From an uncultured Lactobacillus sp. (GTDB lineage: Bacteria > Bacillota > Bacilli > Lactobacillales > Lactobacillaceae), in NCBI GenBank assembly GCA_910589675.1, contig CAJUTO010000003.1:1-64000 (forward strand): a DNA stretch of 64,000 nt, written 5' to 3'. The position numbers and the translations under genes were made by a program. Positions 51,581 to 61,192 of the stretch are shown here, piece after piece; the first letter of the stretch is position 1; each line of letters opens with the position of its first letter. The notes under the pieces were generated by a model. That model saw nothing but the letters and a program-made list of their open reading frames with translations. It made no database searches and was not told where the DNA came from.

Positions 51581-52648
51581 ATGAAGCAAAATAACAGCTT
51601 AAATGTTAGGAGATTGGTGGGAGCGATTCTTCTGGCACTCTTTGCTATTGGAATTTTAGGTTATTCTCAATCACTTTTGGGCATAGCGTGGGTTGGTAAA
51701 GTAAGACAATTCCAACAATTTTTATACTTTTATGGAGCTTGGGCAATTGGATTAGCCATTTGGTATTTTGTAACTTTAAAGAAAACCCCAAATAAAAAAG
51801 CAGAATTGATAGTTAAAGTAATCTTTTTTGTAGTAATTGGATTGAATGCTTTTTATGCTGCAATGTTAGATTACAGCGATGCTACTATCTATGGAGTGGT
51901 ATTGATGATCATATATGCCATTGGGTGTCCCTGGGGAAAAGCTGGCTATAGCAAGCATCCCTATCAAGATATAACTGAAGAAAGTAATCAAACTGCAGTT
52001 AATAACTCAACCAATGATAATTCAAAGCCATGGTATAAAACGCCATCTACTTGGGTAATTATTGTTCTTTCAGTACTAGTACTCTCAATGGGGTTCTTTA
52101 TTTTGACAGATGGGAGTTTCCGAGATTCTTCAAATAACAATTCCTTTGATAGCCATCAAAGTTCTAGTTCAGATAATCATTCATTAAAAGTTGACTATAA
52201 GAGTTATAAGATTAAAGCTATAAAAACTTATCGTGTTAACTATACTGATCATTCTTGGGATGGCGGAGATGTAAAGATCAATAAAATTGTGATTTATCAA
52301 ACTGCTAAACCATATAAATATGATTCTGCAAATGATGGAAAGTTTACCATTCATGGTTTTGCCAAAATTTACATGTCTGTTAAAGCTGCTGATGATATTT
52401 CCATTTATCCTACTCAAGGAACATACAGTTATTCTAATGGCGAACAACATGAAGCTGATAGTATGGAAGACTGGGATGGCGATATTAATGACGGTATTAA
52501 AAAATCAGGTACTATCACTCTTCCAATCCAGAAGTTATCTTCAACTTCATCTTTAAAGAGTATTAGAATGAAATTTGATGCATCTTCTCAAGATGAGGAT
52601 AATGAGTCGATGGATAAAACATTTGATTTAACAATTGATTTGAAATAG
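51581..52648 (+). CDS. Membrane protein with Ser/Asn linker and outside beta-domain
   Basis: 355 residues from ATG 51581 behind GGAGGAATAA; a longer frame to 51515 has no ribosome site. Three or four membrane segments in the first 115 residues, another at about 158-178, then a Ser/Asn/Asp-rich linker (about 185-205) and a 150-residue beta-rich domain. No known motif. Paired with the lipoprotein gene 12 bp downstream, so both probably work at the cell surface. Confidence 0.72.
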   Translation: MKQNNSLNVRRLVGAILLALFAIGILGYSQSLLGIAWVGKVRQFQQFLYFYGAWAIGLAIWYFVTLKKTPNKKAELIVKVIFFVVIGLNAFYAAMLDYSDATIYGVVLMIIYAIGCPWGKAGYSKHPYQDITEESNQTAVNNSTNDNSKPWYKTPSTWVIIVLSVLVLSMGFFILTDGSFRDSSNNNSFDSHQSSSSDNHSLKVDYKSYKIKAIKTYRVNYTDHSWDGGDVKINKIVIYQTAKPYKYDSANDGKFTIHGFAKIYMSVKAADDISIYPTQGTYSYSNGEQHEADSMEDWDGDINDGIKKSGTITLPIQKLSSTSSLKSIRMKFDASSQDEDNESMDKTFDLTIDLK

Positions 52649-52660
52649 TGGGAGCAGATT

Positions 52661-53653
52661 ATGAAAAAGATTATAAAAATAATTTTGGTTGGAACTGCAA
52701 TGTTAACATTGACTGCGTGTCAGAACCATAAAAAGAGTGCCATTACAAAACAAACAGGTGTAGGAAAAGTTCAAAAAACTACTAATTCTAATGATGATAA
52801 AGGAAATAGAACTTTTGGTTCTGATTCCAATGCAAGCGATTCAACTTGGAATTCGGAAAAGCAAGATAAGCTTGACGACTTTTTAGATGATTGGGCCACT
52901 ACAATGAACCAAGAATATGAAAAATATGATGGTGATGGTCAAATAACTACGGCCGCTGGAGAAAAATTTCCGAGAGACTTTAATCGAGTGTATGTAAATG
53001 GGCAAAAAGCATCTCTATCTTATGACCCTAGTGGTAAGGGAAACGCTGATTATAATGTTGTAGCAATTTATAATTATGATAAAGATGAAGGAGCAAGTCA
53101 CATTACCTACTTCTTTGCTTTCCATAAAAATCAACCCATTGTATTAGTTGATGAAACTACTAATGGTGATAAGGTTATGGCTAAAGAAACTGAAAATCGT
53201 GATTTAATTAATGGTTTTAATTCGATTGCTGCTGGTCAAAATATCGAAAAGAGTAGTGATAGCAAATCAAAATCGAATGACAGTAGTTCTGTTGAAAATC
53301 CAAAATTAATAGGTGTGTTTGTTGGATTGCTCAAAGACGGTGACTGGTTTAAAGATAATTTAAACAATGGCCACATGTATTTTAGTGATGATTCAGGTTA
53401 TGGGAAGACTAAAGGTTATGATTGTATTACTACAGGTGGCGATCCTCAATCGTACTACTGGTTTAAACAAGATGGTAATAATATAACGGTTAAATATAAT
53501 GATCATGATCATTCTCCAGCGGAAGGGATCTATAAGACTGAACATTATACTATCGATCGTTTGAAGTCTGATTATTATGTAAATTCAGGCCAAAAAGATG
53601 AAGTTAATGGTTATGTTGATGCTTTGAAATCTTTAGATGATAAAGATGATTAA
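52661..53653 (+). CDS. Lipoprotein with DUF4767-like domain
   Basis: 330 residues with a lipobox LTAC (Cys20). Residues about 65-185 fit the DUF4767 pattern of lactobacillus lipoproteins (WNSEKQDKLDDFLDDWATTMNQ, then beta strands to MAKETENRDLINGF). A Ser/Lys linker is followed by a second, lipocalin-like domain (VGLLKDGDWFKDN, MYFSDDSGYG). Function unknown; surface location is clear. It follows the membrane protein gene closely behind GTGGGAG. Confidence 0.8.
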   Translation: MKKIIKIILVGTAMLTLTACQNHKKSAITKQTGVGKVQKTTNSNDDKGNRTFGSDSNASDSTWNSEKQDKLDDFLDDWATTMNQEYEKYDGDGQITTAAGEKFPRDFNRVYVNGQKASLSYDPSGKGNADYNVVAIYNYDKDEGASHITYFFAFHKNQPIVLVDETTNGDKVMAKETENRDLINGFNSIAAGQNIEKSSDSKSKSNDSSSVENPKLIGVFVGLLKDGDWFKDNLNNGHMYFSDDSGYGKTKGYDCITTGGDPQSYYWFKQDGNNITVKYNDHDHSPAEGIYKTEHYTIDRLKSDYYVNSGQKDEVNGYVDALKSLDDKDD

Positions 53654-53725
53654 TATAAATAAGTCATTCAATGATTCTTAGTCATATTTACACCAAATTT
53701 TCTTTATTTATATTTGCTTCTTTTC

Positions 53726-53734
53726 TGCTACAAT
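53726..53734 (+). promoter_or_regulatory. Extended -10 promoter of galU
   Basis: TGCTACAAT, an extended -10 box, with no good -35. It overlaps the ATG at 53733, which therefore cannot be the galU start. Confidence 0.5.
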
Positions 53735-53768
53735 GAAAGGGAAATTATTTAAAAATGGGAGAAAAAAT

Positions 53769-54650
53769 ATGAAGGTTAGAAAAGCTGTTATTCCTGCAGC
53801 GGGTCTTGGAACCAGATTTTTGCCTGCAACCAAGGCGATGCCAAAGGAAATGTTACCAATTGTGGACAAGCCAACCATTCAATTTATTGTTGAAGAGGCT
53901 AAGAAGTCAGGAATCGAAGACATTTTGATCGTCACTGGTAAGAATAAAAGTGCTATTGAAAATCATTTTGATTCAAATCCTGAATTGGAACAAGATTTGA
54001 AGGATACAGGTAAAGTTGAATTGCTTAAGTTGACTGAAGAAATTACCGACTTAGGTGTGAACTTGTACTACACTCGTCAACCACATCCAGCTGGTTTGGG
54101 GGATGCGATTTTCCGTGCGCGTAGTTTCGTTGGGGATGAACCATTCGTCGTTATGCTTGGCGATGATTTGATGCGTGACAAGGTACCCCTAACTAAGCAG
54201 CTTATTGATGATTACAATCAAACTCATGCGCCAACTTTAGCCGTTATGAAGGTGCCACATGAGGAAGTTTCTAAATATGGTGTGATTGCCCCTGAAGGTA
54301 AGATCAACGATGATCTTTACAACGTTAAGTCATTTGTGGAAAAGCCACCAGTTGCTAAAGCTCCAAGTGATTTGGCAATTATTGGGCGTTACTTGCTTAC
54401 TCCAGAAATTTTTGATATTTTGGCAACACAAAAACCAGGTCGTGGTGGCGAAATTCAATTGACTGATGCCATCGACACTATGAACAAGACTCAACGCGTT
54501 TTTGCTCATGTATTTAACGGTCAACGTTTCGATGTTGGTAACAAGGAAGGCTATCTTGAAACTTCCATTCAATACGGCTTGCGTCACCCTGAAACTAAGG
54601 ATGCCTTAAAGAAATACATCATTGACTTAAGTAAGAAATTACAAAAATAA
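53769..54650 (+). CDS. galU: UTP-glucose-1-phosphate uridylyltransferase
   Basis: 293 residues from ATG 53769, spaced correctly from GGGAG. Motifs: [22 protein letters not shown] at the N terminus, [31 protein letters not shown] near 129 and FVEKPP near 191. It makes UDP-glucose, the precursor for the Ugd step and (through UDP-galactose) the Glf step of the eps operon. It lies 7 kb from eps, separated by the defence island, so it is regulated on its own. The longer frame to 53733 overlaps the promoter. Confidence 0.95.
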   Translation: MKVRKAVIPAAGLGTRFLPATKAMPKEMLPIVDKPTIQFIVEEAKKSGIEDILIVTGKNKSAIENHFDSNPELEQDLKDTGKVELLKLTEEITDLGVNLYYTRQPHPAGLGDAIFRARSFVGDEPFVVMLGDDLMRDKVPLTKQLIDDYNQTHAPTLAVMKVPHEEVSKYGVIAPEGKINDDLYNVKSFVEKPPVAKAPSDLAIIGRYLLTPEIFDILATQKPGRGGEIQLTDAIDTMNKTQRVFAHVFNGQRFDVGNKEGYLETSIQYGLRHPETKDALKKYIIDLSKKLQK

Positions 54651-54656
54651 TTCGAT

Positions 54657-54686
54657 AAAATCAGCACTTGAGGTGCTGATTTTTTA
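54657..54686 (+). terminator. Terminator after galU
   Basis: AAAATCAGCAC, loop TTGAG, GTGCTGATTTTTT. Confidence 0.93.
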
Positions 54687-54905
54687 TTATCCAAATCTCT
54701 TGCTTTTCACCTGGACAGTAGTAATATAGATAGTGCAACTTTTGATTATCTATCATTTTAATAGTAAAGATTGTTAGAAAGCAGAGTTAAAAATATGCAA
54801 TATAGTTCTAGTAAGCTGTAATTTGATTTGAATATATTAAGTTAATACTAGATCGGGATTATGTATTTTTAACCCTGTTTTTTGTTTTGCTTAAAGGTGG
54901 TGATA

Positions 54906-55016
54906 TTGGCTAAGAAATCGTCGTTTGTCCTAGTTAGAATTAGTCTGCGAAAGCTAGAAAGAGGCTTGAATGAATACAATCGGATTTACCAATTATGCAC
55001 AACCTGTAAAAAGTGA
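54906..55016 (+). CDS. Possible small ORF overlapping the VirD4-like gene start
   Basis: TTG at 54906 lies behind AAAGGTGGTGATA and opens 36 codons (MAKKSSFVLVRISLRKLERG, then LNEYNRIYQLCTTCKK), ending inside the next gene in another frame. It is basic and could be a translation-coupling leader peptide. Length and overlap make it doubtful. The remaining 54690-54905 stretch shows nothing I can support. Confidence 0.25.
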   Translation: MAKKSSFVLVRISLRKLERGLNEYNRIYQLCTTCKK

Positions 55017-56454
55017 AACTCCTTGGCAAGAAAATTACAACCAAGATACCACGATTTTTGGAAAAAACGTGTTTCTTCCTATTAATTATCATTCTGCACA
55101 AAATGATAATACATTGGTCATTGGGACGAGTGGTACTGGGAAGACATATTCTTTTGTTGAGCCGAATGTGCTGCAGGGGAATGCTAATTATGTGATTGCT
55201 GATGCCAAGGGCGATATCTTAGCTGATGTGGGTGCAAGCCTTAAGAAAATGGGCTATCAAATTCAAGTTCTAAACTTAGTGGACTTGAAGCATTCCATGA
55301 CTTACAATCCAATTTTAAATATGAAATCTAATCTAGATGTGATTAATTTTGCTCATCAAGTAATGATTAGTGACGTCAGTGGTAATCAAACAACTGACTC
55401 GCGCCAGGATCCATTCTGGAATAATGCCGCTATGACTGTGCTGGAAGCGTTGATCTTTTTCACGCAAGAATTTCTACCAGAAAGTGAGCAGACAATGAGT
55501 ACAGTGGTGCGCTTGTTTGGAATGCTCGAAGACAGTCCCAAGAATATTGAGCAGGTTTTGGTATCACTTGGTGATTCAGATTATAATTATGAATACGAAT
55601 ATGATGACGATCTGACTTTTGGTGATTGTTTATTCAATTGGGCTGTGCAAGAAAAGCCAGATTCAGAAGCAGCAAAAATGTGGCAGCAAATCGCAGGTTT
55701 GCACAGTAGTGATCGGACCTGGGGGAGTGTTTTAGGAATTTTGGGTGCGGCCTTGAGTCCTTATCGAGTAAAAGAAGTTGATCGACTCCTAAGCAGTAAT
55801 CAAGTTGATTTTAGTCAGCTTTTAAAACCAAAAAAGGCTTTCTTCATTTTATATGATGATTCTGATCCATCCAAAAACTTTATTTCTAATACGCTGTATT
55901 CACAACTTTTTAGCTTTTTGTATCATGCTGCTTTCAAGCTTGAAGGTAAAACTTTGCCAGTTAAGGTGCGCTTTTTCTTAGATGATTTCAAAAACATCTT
56001 GATTCCTCACTTTGATGATTATTTGGCAACGGCGAGAAGTCGGAACATTTCAATTTGCATGATGCTTCAAGACGAATCGCAGTTGAAAGCAAAGTTTGGC
56101 AATAATACTCCCAGTGTGATTGGCAACTGCAGTGCCTATCTTTTGACGGGAACGACAGATTTGGCAATGGCGCAAACGGCGTCCAGTCGATTTGAACGAA
56201 GTGCGAAAATGATCCGTTTGATGAATGAAGATCATTTTTTGCTTGATGTTGGGGGTTATATTGTCGAACCAGTCCGTTATGATTTTCATAATCATCCGCA
56301 TTTTATCGATAAAAGATTTAACATTAATAATCAGTTCAATACTGCTAATGATGATGGAGATGACAGTTGCAAATGGCCAGAGTTGGCTGATATTTTGAAA
56401 TCGTTGCCTGGAATTGAAATGAACGATGTTGAGTTGATCGACAGTTTGTTCTAG
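54970..56454 (+). CDS. Orphan VirD4/TraG-like type IV coupling ATPase
   Basis: 494 residues. Walker A in NTLVIGTSGTGKTYSFVEPN (about 42-61), VIADAKGDI (about 72-80), Walker B in VRFFLDDFKNI (about 335-345) and a late MLQDESQLKAKFG with the sensor-type Gln. These are TraG/VirD4 coupling-protein marks, which link DNA substrates to a type IV secretion channel. It lacks N-terminal membrane segments, and no relaxase, VirB4 or channel gene is near. It may be a leftover of a conjugative element or have another DNA-moving role. Confidence 0.85.
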   Translation: MNTIGFTNYAQPVKSETPWQENYNQDTTIFGKNVFLPINYHSAQNDNTLVIGTSGTGKTYSFVEPNVLQGNANYVIADAKGDILADVGASLKKMGYQIQVLNLVDLKHSMTYNPILNMKSNLDVINFAHQVMISDVSGNQTTDSRQDPFWNNAAMTVLEALIFFTQEFLPESEQTMSTVVRLFGMLEDSPKNIEQVLVSLGDSDYNYEYEYDDDLTFGDCLFNWAVQEKPDSEAAKMWQQIAGLHSSDRTWGSVLGILGAALSPYRVKEVDRLLSSNQVDFSQLLKPKKAFFILYDDSDPSKNFISNTLYSQLFSFLYHAAFKLEGKTLPVKVRFFLDDFKNILIPHFDDYLATARSRNISICMMLQDESQLKAKFGNNTPSVIGNCSAYLLTGTTDLAMAQTASSRFERSAKMIRLMNEDHFLLDVGGYIVEPVRYDFHNHPHFIDKRFNINNQFNTANDDGDDSCKWPELADILKSLPGIEMNDVELIDSLF

Positions 56455-56459
56455 AAAAT

Positions 56460-56487
56460 AAAGGAGCCTGCGAAAGGCTCCTTTTTT
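56460..56487 (+). terminator. Terminator after the VirD4-like gene
   Basis: AAAGGAGCCT, loop GCGAA, AGGCTCCTTTTTT. Confidence 0.93.
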
Positions 56488-56543
56488 GATAGAGAAGATT
56501 GTATAATTACTACTATAAGGATTTTCACATATAGGGCATAACG

Positions 56544-57590
56544 ATGAAGAAAAAACTACCACTTATTTTAATTCTGATCTATATTTTCTTTTGTGGTTAC
56601 CTATTTGTTTCAACACATTTTTTAAAAAATATTACTGGAGCCACTCCTCAAGATCAGATTTCTTTAAAACAAAAGAAGCAAATCAAAAAAATGCTGAATA
56701 GCTTTGGTTTTAAGGGAAATGCAACTTTTTATAAAGATGGTAAGCGAATTTGGAATTACACCACTGAAGGGAATATTAATTCGGCTTACTTGATTAATTC
56801 AGTTCAAAAAGCATACACTGGTGCAATGGTTATGCAAGCGGTTAATGAGGGAAAACTGAGCTTAGATGATAAAGTAGCGAAGTTTTATCCAAACGTACCT
56901 AATGCTGGCAATATTAGTATTTTAAATTTGCTTGAAATGACTAGTGGCTTGTCTGAGCAGGGGCCATTTGGTAATAATCCCTTCAAAAATGATGATGATA
57001 ATGCTCAAAAGACGATTCAAGATATGCATTTTGACGATCAAAGTTTTAATAAATGGAACTATCAAGATGTAAATTATGTCCTACTAAGTCATATTTTAGA
57101 AAAAGCGACAGGTCGCAGTTATGAAGACCTCTTTAATGAGATGTATGTGTATAAGCTCGGGCTCAAGCACACGGATTTTCTTTGGGCGGATGCACAAAAG
57201 ATTAAAGAAATTGAGCTAATTCCTAGCAGTACTCAAGTTGATATGAATGAGATTCATGGCTTGCTGGGTGCTGGAAGTGTTGCAATGTCTAATGATGATA
57301 TATTTCTTTCAATGTCGGCACTTTTAAGTGGAAAAATATTGCCAATGCAAAGCATTCAGACAATTTATGGCCCGGGAAATAATCAGGCACAATATCGTGG
57401 CGGTTTATATACAAAGGAGGGATATTATCAGGCAAATGGAGCCGGATATAATTATTCAAGTTTTATTCGAATCTCTAAAGATGGCAAGAATGCGGTGATT
57501 TTGCAAACGAATATCAATCAGTATCAGGGATGTAACGATAATGCAACGGCAATCTACAATATGCTGTTTAATGAGAAGAAGGAGAACTAG
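56544..57590 (+). CDS. Beta-lactamase-fold serine hydrolase (penicillin-binding-like)
   Basis: 348 residues. One N-terminal membrane segment (about 6-24), then a class C beta-lactamase/DD-peptidase domain with SVQK (Ser86-Lys89) as nucleophile motif, VNEGKLSLDDKVAKFYP, LLEMTSGLS and WNYQDVNYVLLSHIL. The usual Tyr-x-Asn appears as Tyr-Gln-Asp, a small departure. Such proteins trim wall peptides or hydrolyse esters; antibiotic resistance is not implied. Its ribosome site is weak (no clear GGAGG). Confidence 0.85.
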   Translation: MKKKLPLILILIYIFFCGYLFVSTHFLKNITGATPQDQISLKQKKQIKKMLNSFGFKGNATFYKDGKRIWNYTTEGNINSAYLINSVQKAYTGAMVMQAVNEGKLSLDDKVAKFYPNVPNAGNISILNLLEMTSGLSEQGPFGNNPFKNDDDNAQKTIQDMHFDDQSFNKWNYQDVNYVLLSHILEKATGRSYEDLFNEMYVYKLGLKHTDFLWADAQKIKEIELIPSSTQVDMNEIHGLLGAGSVAMSNDDIFLSMSALLSGKILPMQSIQTIYGPGNNQAQYRGGLYTKEGYYQANGAGYNYSSFIRISKDGKNAVILQTNINQYQGCNDNATAIYNMLFNEKKEN

Positions 57591-57632
57591 ATGGATTTGT
57601 GAATCAGATAAACATAACAGAGAGATTAATAT

Positions 57633-57662
57633 TTGTTCATAAAAATAAAAAACTACTATACT
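57633..57662 (+). promoter_or_regulatory. Promoter for the gene at 57728
   Basis: TTGTTC (57633-57638), 18-base spacer, TATACT (57657-57662). Confidence 0.6.
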
Positions 57663-57727
57663 CGTGGTTAAAAATGTGCGATTATGGTAGCTAGCAACTT
57701 ACTGATATTTAGGAAGACTGTTTAGAG

Positions 57728-58465
57728 ATGAGAGAACGTAGAGAAAATAGGCGGAGAAGCTTTAGTCTCATTTGGCTAGGGTTATTAGTGATTGTCATCT
57801 TTTGTGGCTTGTTTTTCCCCGAAATTCCTAACATTAATACATACATCAATTCAAATAACGAACATCATTTACTGATTACAAAAGTTAAGATTGCAGGAGA
57901 TGCTCCAATTAAGTATCGACATAATCATCCTGAAGGGGTGGTAATCAGTCAAACGATTAAAAGAACTGACACCGTTCATGCCTATGTAAGTAAAGACGGT
58001 GTTATTCAAATGCATTTACCAAGCAAAAGTGCTACTGATTCTCATAGTAAAATCAATACCCGTTATATTCAAGTGGGGGTAGGAGAAGAAGATAATGCTC
58101 CAGATTTTGCTAAAAGTATGGATAATGCAGCAATTTATACGGCTAATTTGATGCATAAATATCACCTAAAGCCTGATGCAACTAGCTATAACAATCGTAC
58201 TTTGTATTCTTTAAATGATTTAGTTCATAGTAAAAATAGTACTAATTTAGACGATTATTTTGGTCGATTTGGGTATAGTAGTGTGCAATTTTATAATTTG
58301 GTGAGTCAATACTACTATAATAAGGCAATTACCGCACCATTTGGATTGCCAATCTTTGAACGGATAATTATGGTGCTGAAGATTTTCGGAATAATTGGCG
58401 GAATTGTGCTAATTATAATCAGTATTTTTTTACCAAGTACCTTTTGGAAAAGATGGTGGCAATAG
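57728..58465 (+). CDS. Hypothetical protein with two membrane segments
   Basis: 245 residues: basic N terminus (RERRENRRRS), membrane segment about 13-32, a 175-residue outside region with no known motif, and a second segment about 212-235 ending in KRWWQ. The outside region contains HNHPEGVVISQT and repeated SK/TS stretches. Layout with both ends inside suggests a surface sensor or support protein. I do not recognise it. Confidence 0.7.
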   Translation: MRERRENRRRSFSLIWLGLLVIVIFCGLFFPEIPNINTYINSNNEHHLLITKVKIAGDAPIKYRHNHPEGVVISQTIKRTDTVHAYVSKDGVIQMHLPSKSATDSHSKINTRYIQVGVGEEDNAPDFAKSMDNAAIYTANLMHKYHLKPDATSYNNRTLYSLNDLVHSKNSTNLDDYFGRFGYSSVQFYNLVSQYYYNKAITAPFGLPIFERIIMVLKIFGIIGGIVLIIISIFLPSTFWKRWWQ

Positions 58466-58476
58466 CTTTCACGCAA

Positions 58477-58505
58477 TTGTCATGATATTAATAATCAAGT
58501 ACAAT
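58477..58505 (+). promoter_or_regulatory. Promoter for the NERD-domain gene
   Basis: TTGTCA (58477-58482), 17-base spacer, TACAAT (58500-58505). Confidence 0.7.
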
Positions 58506-58573
58506 ATTTTTAGTGTAGTAATTAGATCGATGAAAGATGTTTGAGTTGCAATTAAGCAGAACAAACCGGGGAA

Positions 58574-60751
58574 GTGAGCAACACAGTGACTGTAAATAAA
58601 GATTTGGATCAGCAGATTATCGCCGTTCAAAAAGAGATGAGTGGAGATAAAAAAATTGCCGAATCAGAAAAATACCAACAAATTAATGGAAAGATCTCTT
58701 CAATCTTGGATAATGAAATTAAAAAGATCCAAGCTAAGAGACCTAATTTTTGGGTACCATTAATTATTTTGCTGATTATTATGGGGATTATTTCTGCTGT
58801 TCTTCATTTTGGAAGAAGCAGATTTTGGCTGGTTTTAGTAATTAGTATTGCGATTTTAGCGGTAGAATATTTAGGCTACGATTTTTGGCGTAGAAGTCGT
58901 GTGGAAAAGAACTATAGCGAGCTTTTACAAATTCAAGGAAAAATCGAAAAGACTAAAGGAAACTTTAATCCTAAATATCTTGATTTAGAAAATAAGCGTG
59001 TCGATTTACTAGATAAAATTGATGAAATTTTTGATAAAGATGGAGATAGTGATCAAGCATATCACGTCTTAAGATCAAAATATGGTGACTTGCTCATTCG
59101 GGATATTTTTGATAAAAACGGTTTTCGCCATTATCAAATTGTCTACTCTCTTGATGGAAAAATTGAACAAGTTCGGGAGTTTTCTATCAGTAGAGCGGGT
59201 TATTTGTTGACCATTTATGAAGATGGCAATATCAAAAAGCGCGAATTCCACGGAGAAAGTGGAACTGTCTTATCATTGAAAAAATATGATGATTTGTACA
59301 ATGTGACCGATAAAATTGGTGCAATCAAAGATCAATATGTAGGTGAGATTGCGGCTAAAGTTAAGGAAATTGATAAGATCAAGAAAAATACTCCTACTTG
59401 TACTTATAATTGGTTTGAATATAAGAAAATTTCAGACGATCAAGCAGCTGAATCTCTTAAGGAAGCGGAATACATTGGTCGGATGAAAGAAGGAAAAGAA
59501 GAAAATCCTGCTGAGCAACTTGATCATGACTTAACTGATAAGAATTTAGAAGGAATTAGCACGATAAATGAGCTCTATTCTGACTATGACCAAGAAGTAG
59601 AGAAACTTTATTCTAAAGTAGAAGCCTTAAAACAAAATAATTATAGTGTATATAAGTCACTCACTGACCTAAGTTGGTTCTTGAGACCGGTAGAGGTGTT
59701 TGGTGGAGAATCTAAAAAGAAAATTTGGAGTCACCTTAGTGATATTTTGGCTTTAAATGCTGCTCAAGCTGAAGTTGTAAAGCAGTTGGAAAAATCAGAT
59801 GATGTTTATATCATTAATAATTTGATTTTACCGCTTGGAGAAGGAGTCACTACTAAAATTGACCATCTTGCTATCACCCCAGCGGGAATTTTTATCATTG
59901 AAACTAAGGCTCGCAATATTGAAGATGGTCGAATTTATCGAGCTAAAAACGAACTCGATAAGGCAGCGATTAGAAAGCAAATCACTCTCCATAAAGATGC
60001 TATTTATAATCAATTAAAAATTGCAAGTCGGGGATTTTTTGCTTCAAATGCAGTTGAACAAATTTTAAATAAAGATGCTATCCGCAGTTTAATTGTGATT
60101 GTAAATCGTGATAATCCACAAAAACAAGATTTCTTAATTGATAATCCAAACTTTTATCGAGAATATGATCGTAGTTTGATTATTAATCCTAGTGAAATTG
60201 AGCATGTTATTCACCGTAATACATCTGGGATTAATTTGGATGCCGATGCTCGGAAGATGGTGGCTGCTGCGCTTGAACCAAATGCTCGATTGGTAGATAA
60301 AGAACAATTGGGGTATGATTTCTTCCCATATCTTAATGATTTAAAAGGGCAAGAATATAGGGGACAAATTTGGAATCAGTTGAAGGGGATTGCGGATCTT
60401 CAAAAGATTATTTCGGATTTAAGTGAATTAGTTGAAAAATTGATTGAATTTGAAAGAGAATATCAAACTTATGAATCTTTACATGCAATTTTACCTTATT
60501 TCACTGATCATATTCCTGATGAAGAAAAGCAACTCACTGGAAAAGTAAAGGATATAGTAGATGAATTAAGCCAAGTTGTTCATCAACAAAATGATTTGCT
60601 AGATAAAATTGAAAAAGTCGTTGATCAAGCTGTGGTGGGTTATAGTGATCGCATTAAAACTTTACAGCATATTGAAGAGACAAATCTTGATGCTGTAGTT
60701 CCAATTGCAGTGGCTGTGGTGATCAGTACTTTAGTCGGCACAATGTTTTAA
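58574..60751 (+). CDS. Membrane-anchored NERD-domain (nuclease-related) protein
   Basis: 725 residues from GTG 58574. Helical start, two membrane segments (about 57-77 and 80-98), a coiled-coil region, a toxin_15-like or MORN-like middle (HYQIVYSLDGKIEQVREFS, YEDGNIKKREFHGESG), then a NERD domain at about 410-540: LILPLGEGVTTKIDHLAITPAGIFIIETKARN has the Asp and ETK residues expected of restriction-type nucleases. A long coiled-coil tail ends in a hydrophobic helix (VPIAVAVVISTLVGTMF). Function unknown; NERD proteins may process DNA. It precedes a secreted nuclease operon. Confidence 0.8.
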   Translation: MSNTVTVNKDLDQQIIAVQKEMSGDKKIAESEKYQQINGKISSILDNEIKKIQAKRPNFWVPLIILLIIMGIISAVLHFGRSRFWLVLVISIAILAVEYLGYDFWRRSRVEKNYSELLQIQGKIEKTKGNFNPKYLDLENKRVDLLDKIDEIFDKDGDSDQAYHVLRSKYGDLLIRDIFDKNGFRHYQIVYSLDGKIEQVREFSISRAGYLLTIYEDGNIKKREFHGESGTVLSLKKYDDLYNVTDKIGAIKDQYVGEIAAKVKEIDKIKKNTPTCTYNWFEYKKISDDQAAESLKEAEYIGRMKEGKEENPAEQLDHDLTDKNLEGISTINELYSDYDQEVEKLYSKVEALKQNNYSVYKSLTDLSWFLRPVEVFGGESKKKIWSHLSDILALNAAQAEVVKQLEKSDDVYIINNLILPLGEGVTTKIDHLAITPAGIFIIETKARNIEDGRIYRAKNELDKAAIRKQITLHKDAIYNQLKIASRGFFASNAVEQILNKDAIRSLIVIVNRDNPQKQDFLIDNPNFYREYDRSLIINPSEIEHVIHRNTSGINLDADARKMVAAALEPNARLVDKEQLGYDFFPYLNDLKGQEYRGQIWNQLKGIADLQKIISDLSELVEKLIEFEREYQTYESLHAILPYFTDHIPDEEKQLTGKVKDIVDELSQVVHQQNDLLDKIEKVVDQAVVGYSDRIKTLQHIEETNLDAVVPIAVAVVISTLVGTMF

Positions 60752-60783
60752 AGTTTGCAGATAATGCAAGCTTTATTTTTTTG
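60750..60783 (+). terminator. Terminator after the NERD gene
   Basis: AAAGTTTGCA, loop GATAA, TGCAAGCTTT (one G-T) and a T-run. Confidence 0.88.
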
Positions 60784-60847
60784 CGTCAATTTTCCAAAGA
60801 AGTAGTAAACTAAAAAGGTAAAATCTACTATTCTGGAGGAATTATTG

Positions 60848-61174
60848 ATGAAAATAAAGAAATTCATGCAAATTTTAGCCATTGGGCTTGCAATGTTAGT
60901 GGGAGTAGAAACAGCTACAGAAGTGGCTAATATCAATCCCACAGCGCATACTGTTCAAGCTGCTCGCCGCCGCTATAGAAGGAGAAGAAGACGCCGAGTT
61001 TTAGATCGGACAAAGATTTATACTTCTACTCGACCAGTAATTATTGGAAATCGTCGTTCCCATATTTATCATGTTTATCGCCAACATGCTTATCGGATGA
61101 ATCGGGGAAATGCAGTTTATTTTAGAAGTGAAGCCGCAGCCCGCGCAGCTGGCTATCGTAAGTCTTATAGATAA
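60848..61174 (+). CDS. Small secreted Arg-rich protein with sunset-like domain
   Basis: 108 residues from ATG 60848 behind GGAGGAATT. A signal peptide (about 1-38, cut after VQA) leads to an extreme basic stretch (ARRRYRRRRRRRV), then a sunset-type domain: IIGNRRSHIYHVYRQHAYRM and YFRSEAAARAAGYRKS. This domain is also the C terminus of the next protein. The Cys residues of the related Ada/zinc type are absent. A mature pI this high suggests binding to DNA or teichoic acids. Confidence 0.8.
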   Translation: MKIKKFMQILAIGLAMLVGVETATEVANINPTAHTVQAARRRYRRRRRRRVLDRTKIYTSTRPVIIGNRRSHIYHVYRQHAYRMNRGNAVYFRSEAAARAAGYRKSYR

Positions 61175-61192
61175 ATAGAATAGGATTTGATT

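Noticed and set aside
56544..57590. Beta-lactam resistance enzyme
   Set aside because: General serine-hydrolase motifs with a changed Tyr-x-Asn; no sign of a dedicated resistance gene.
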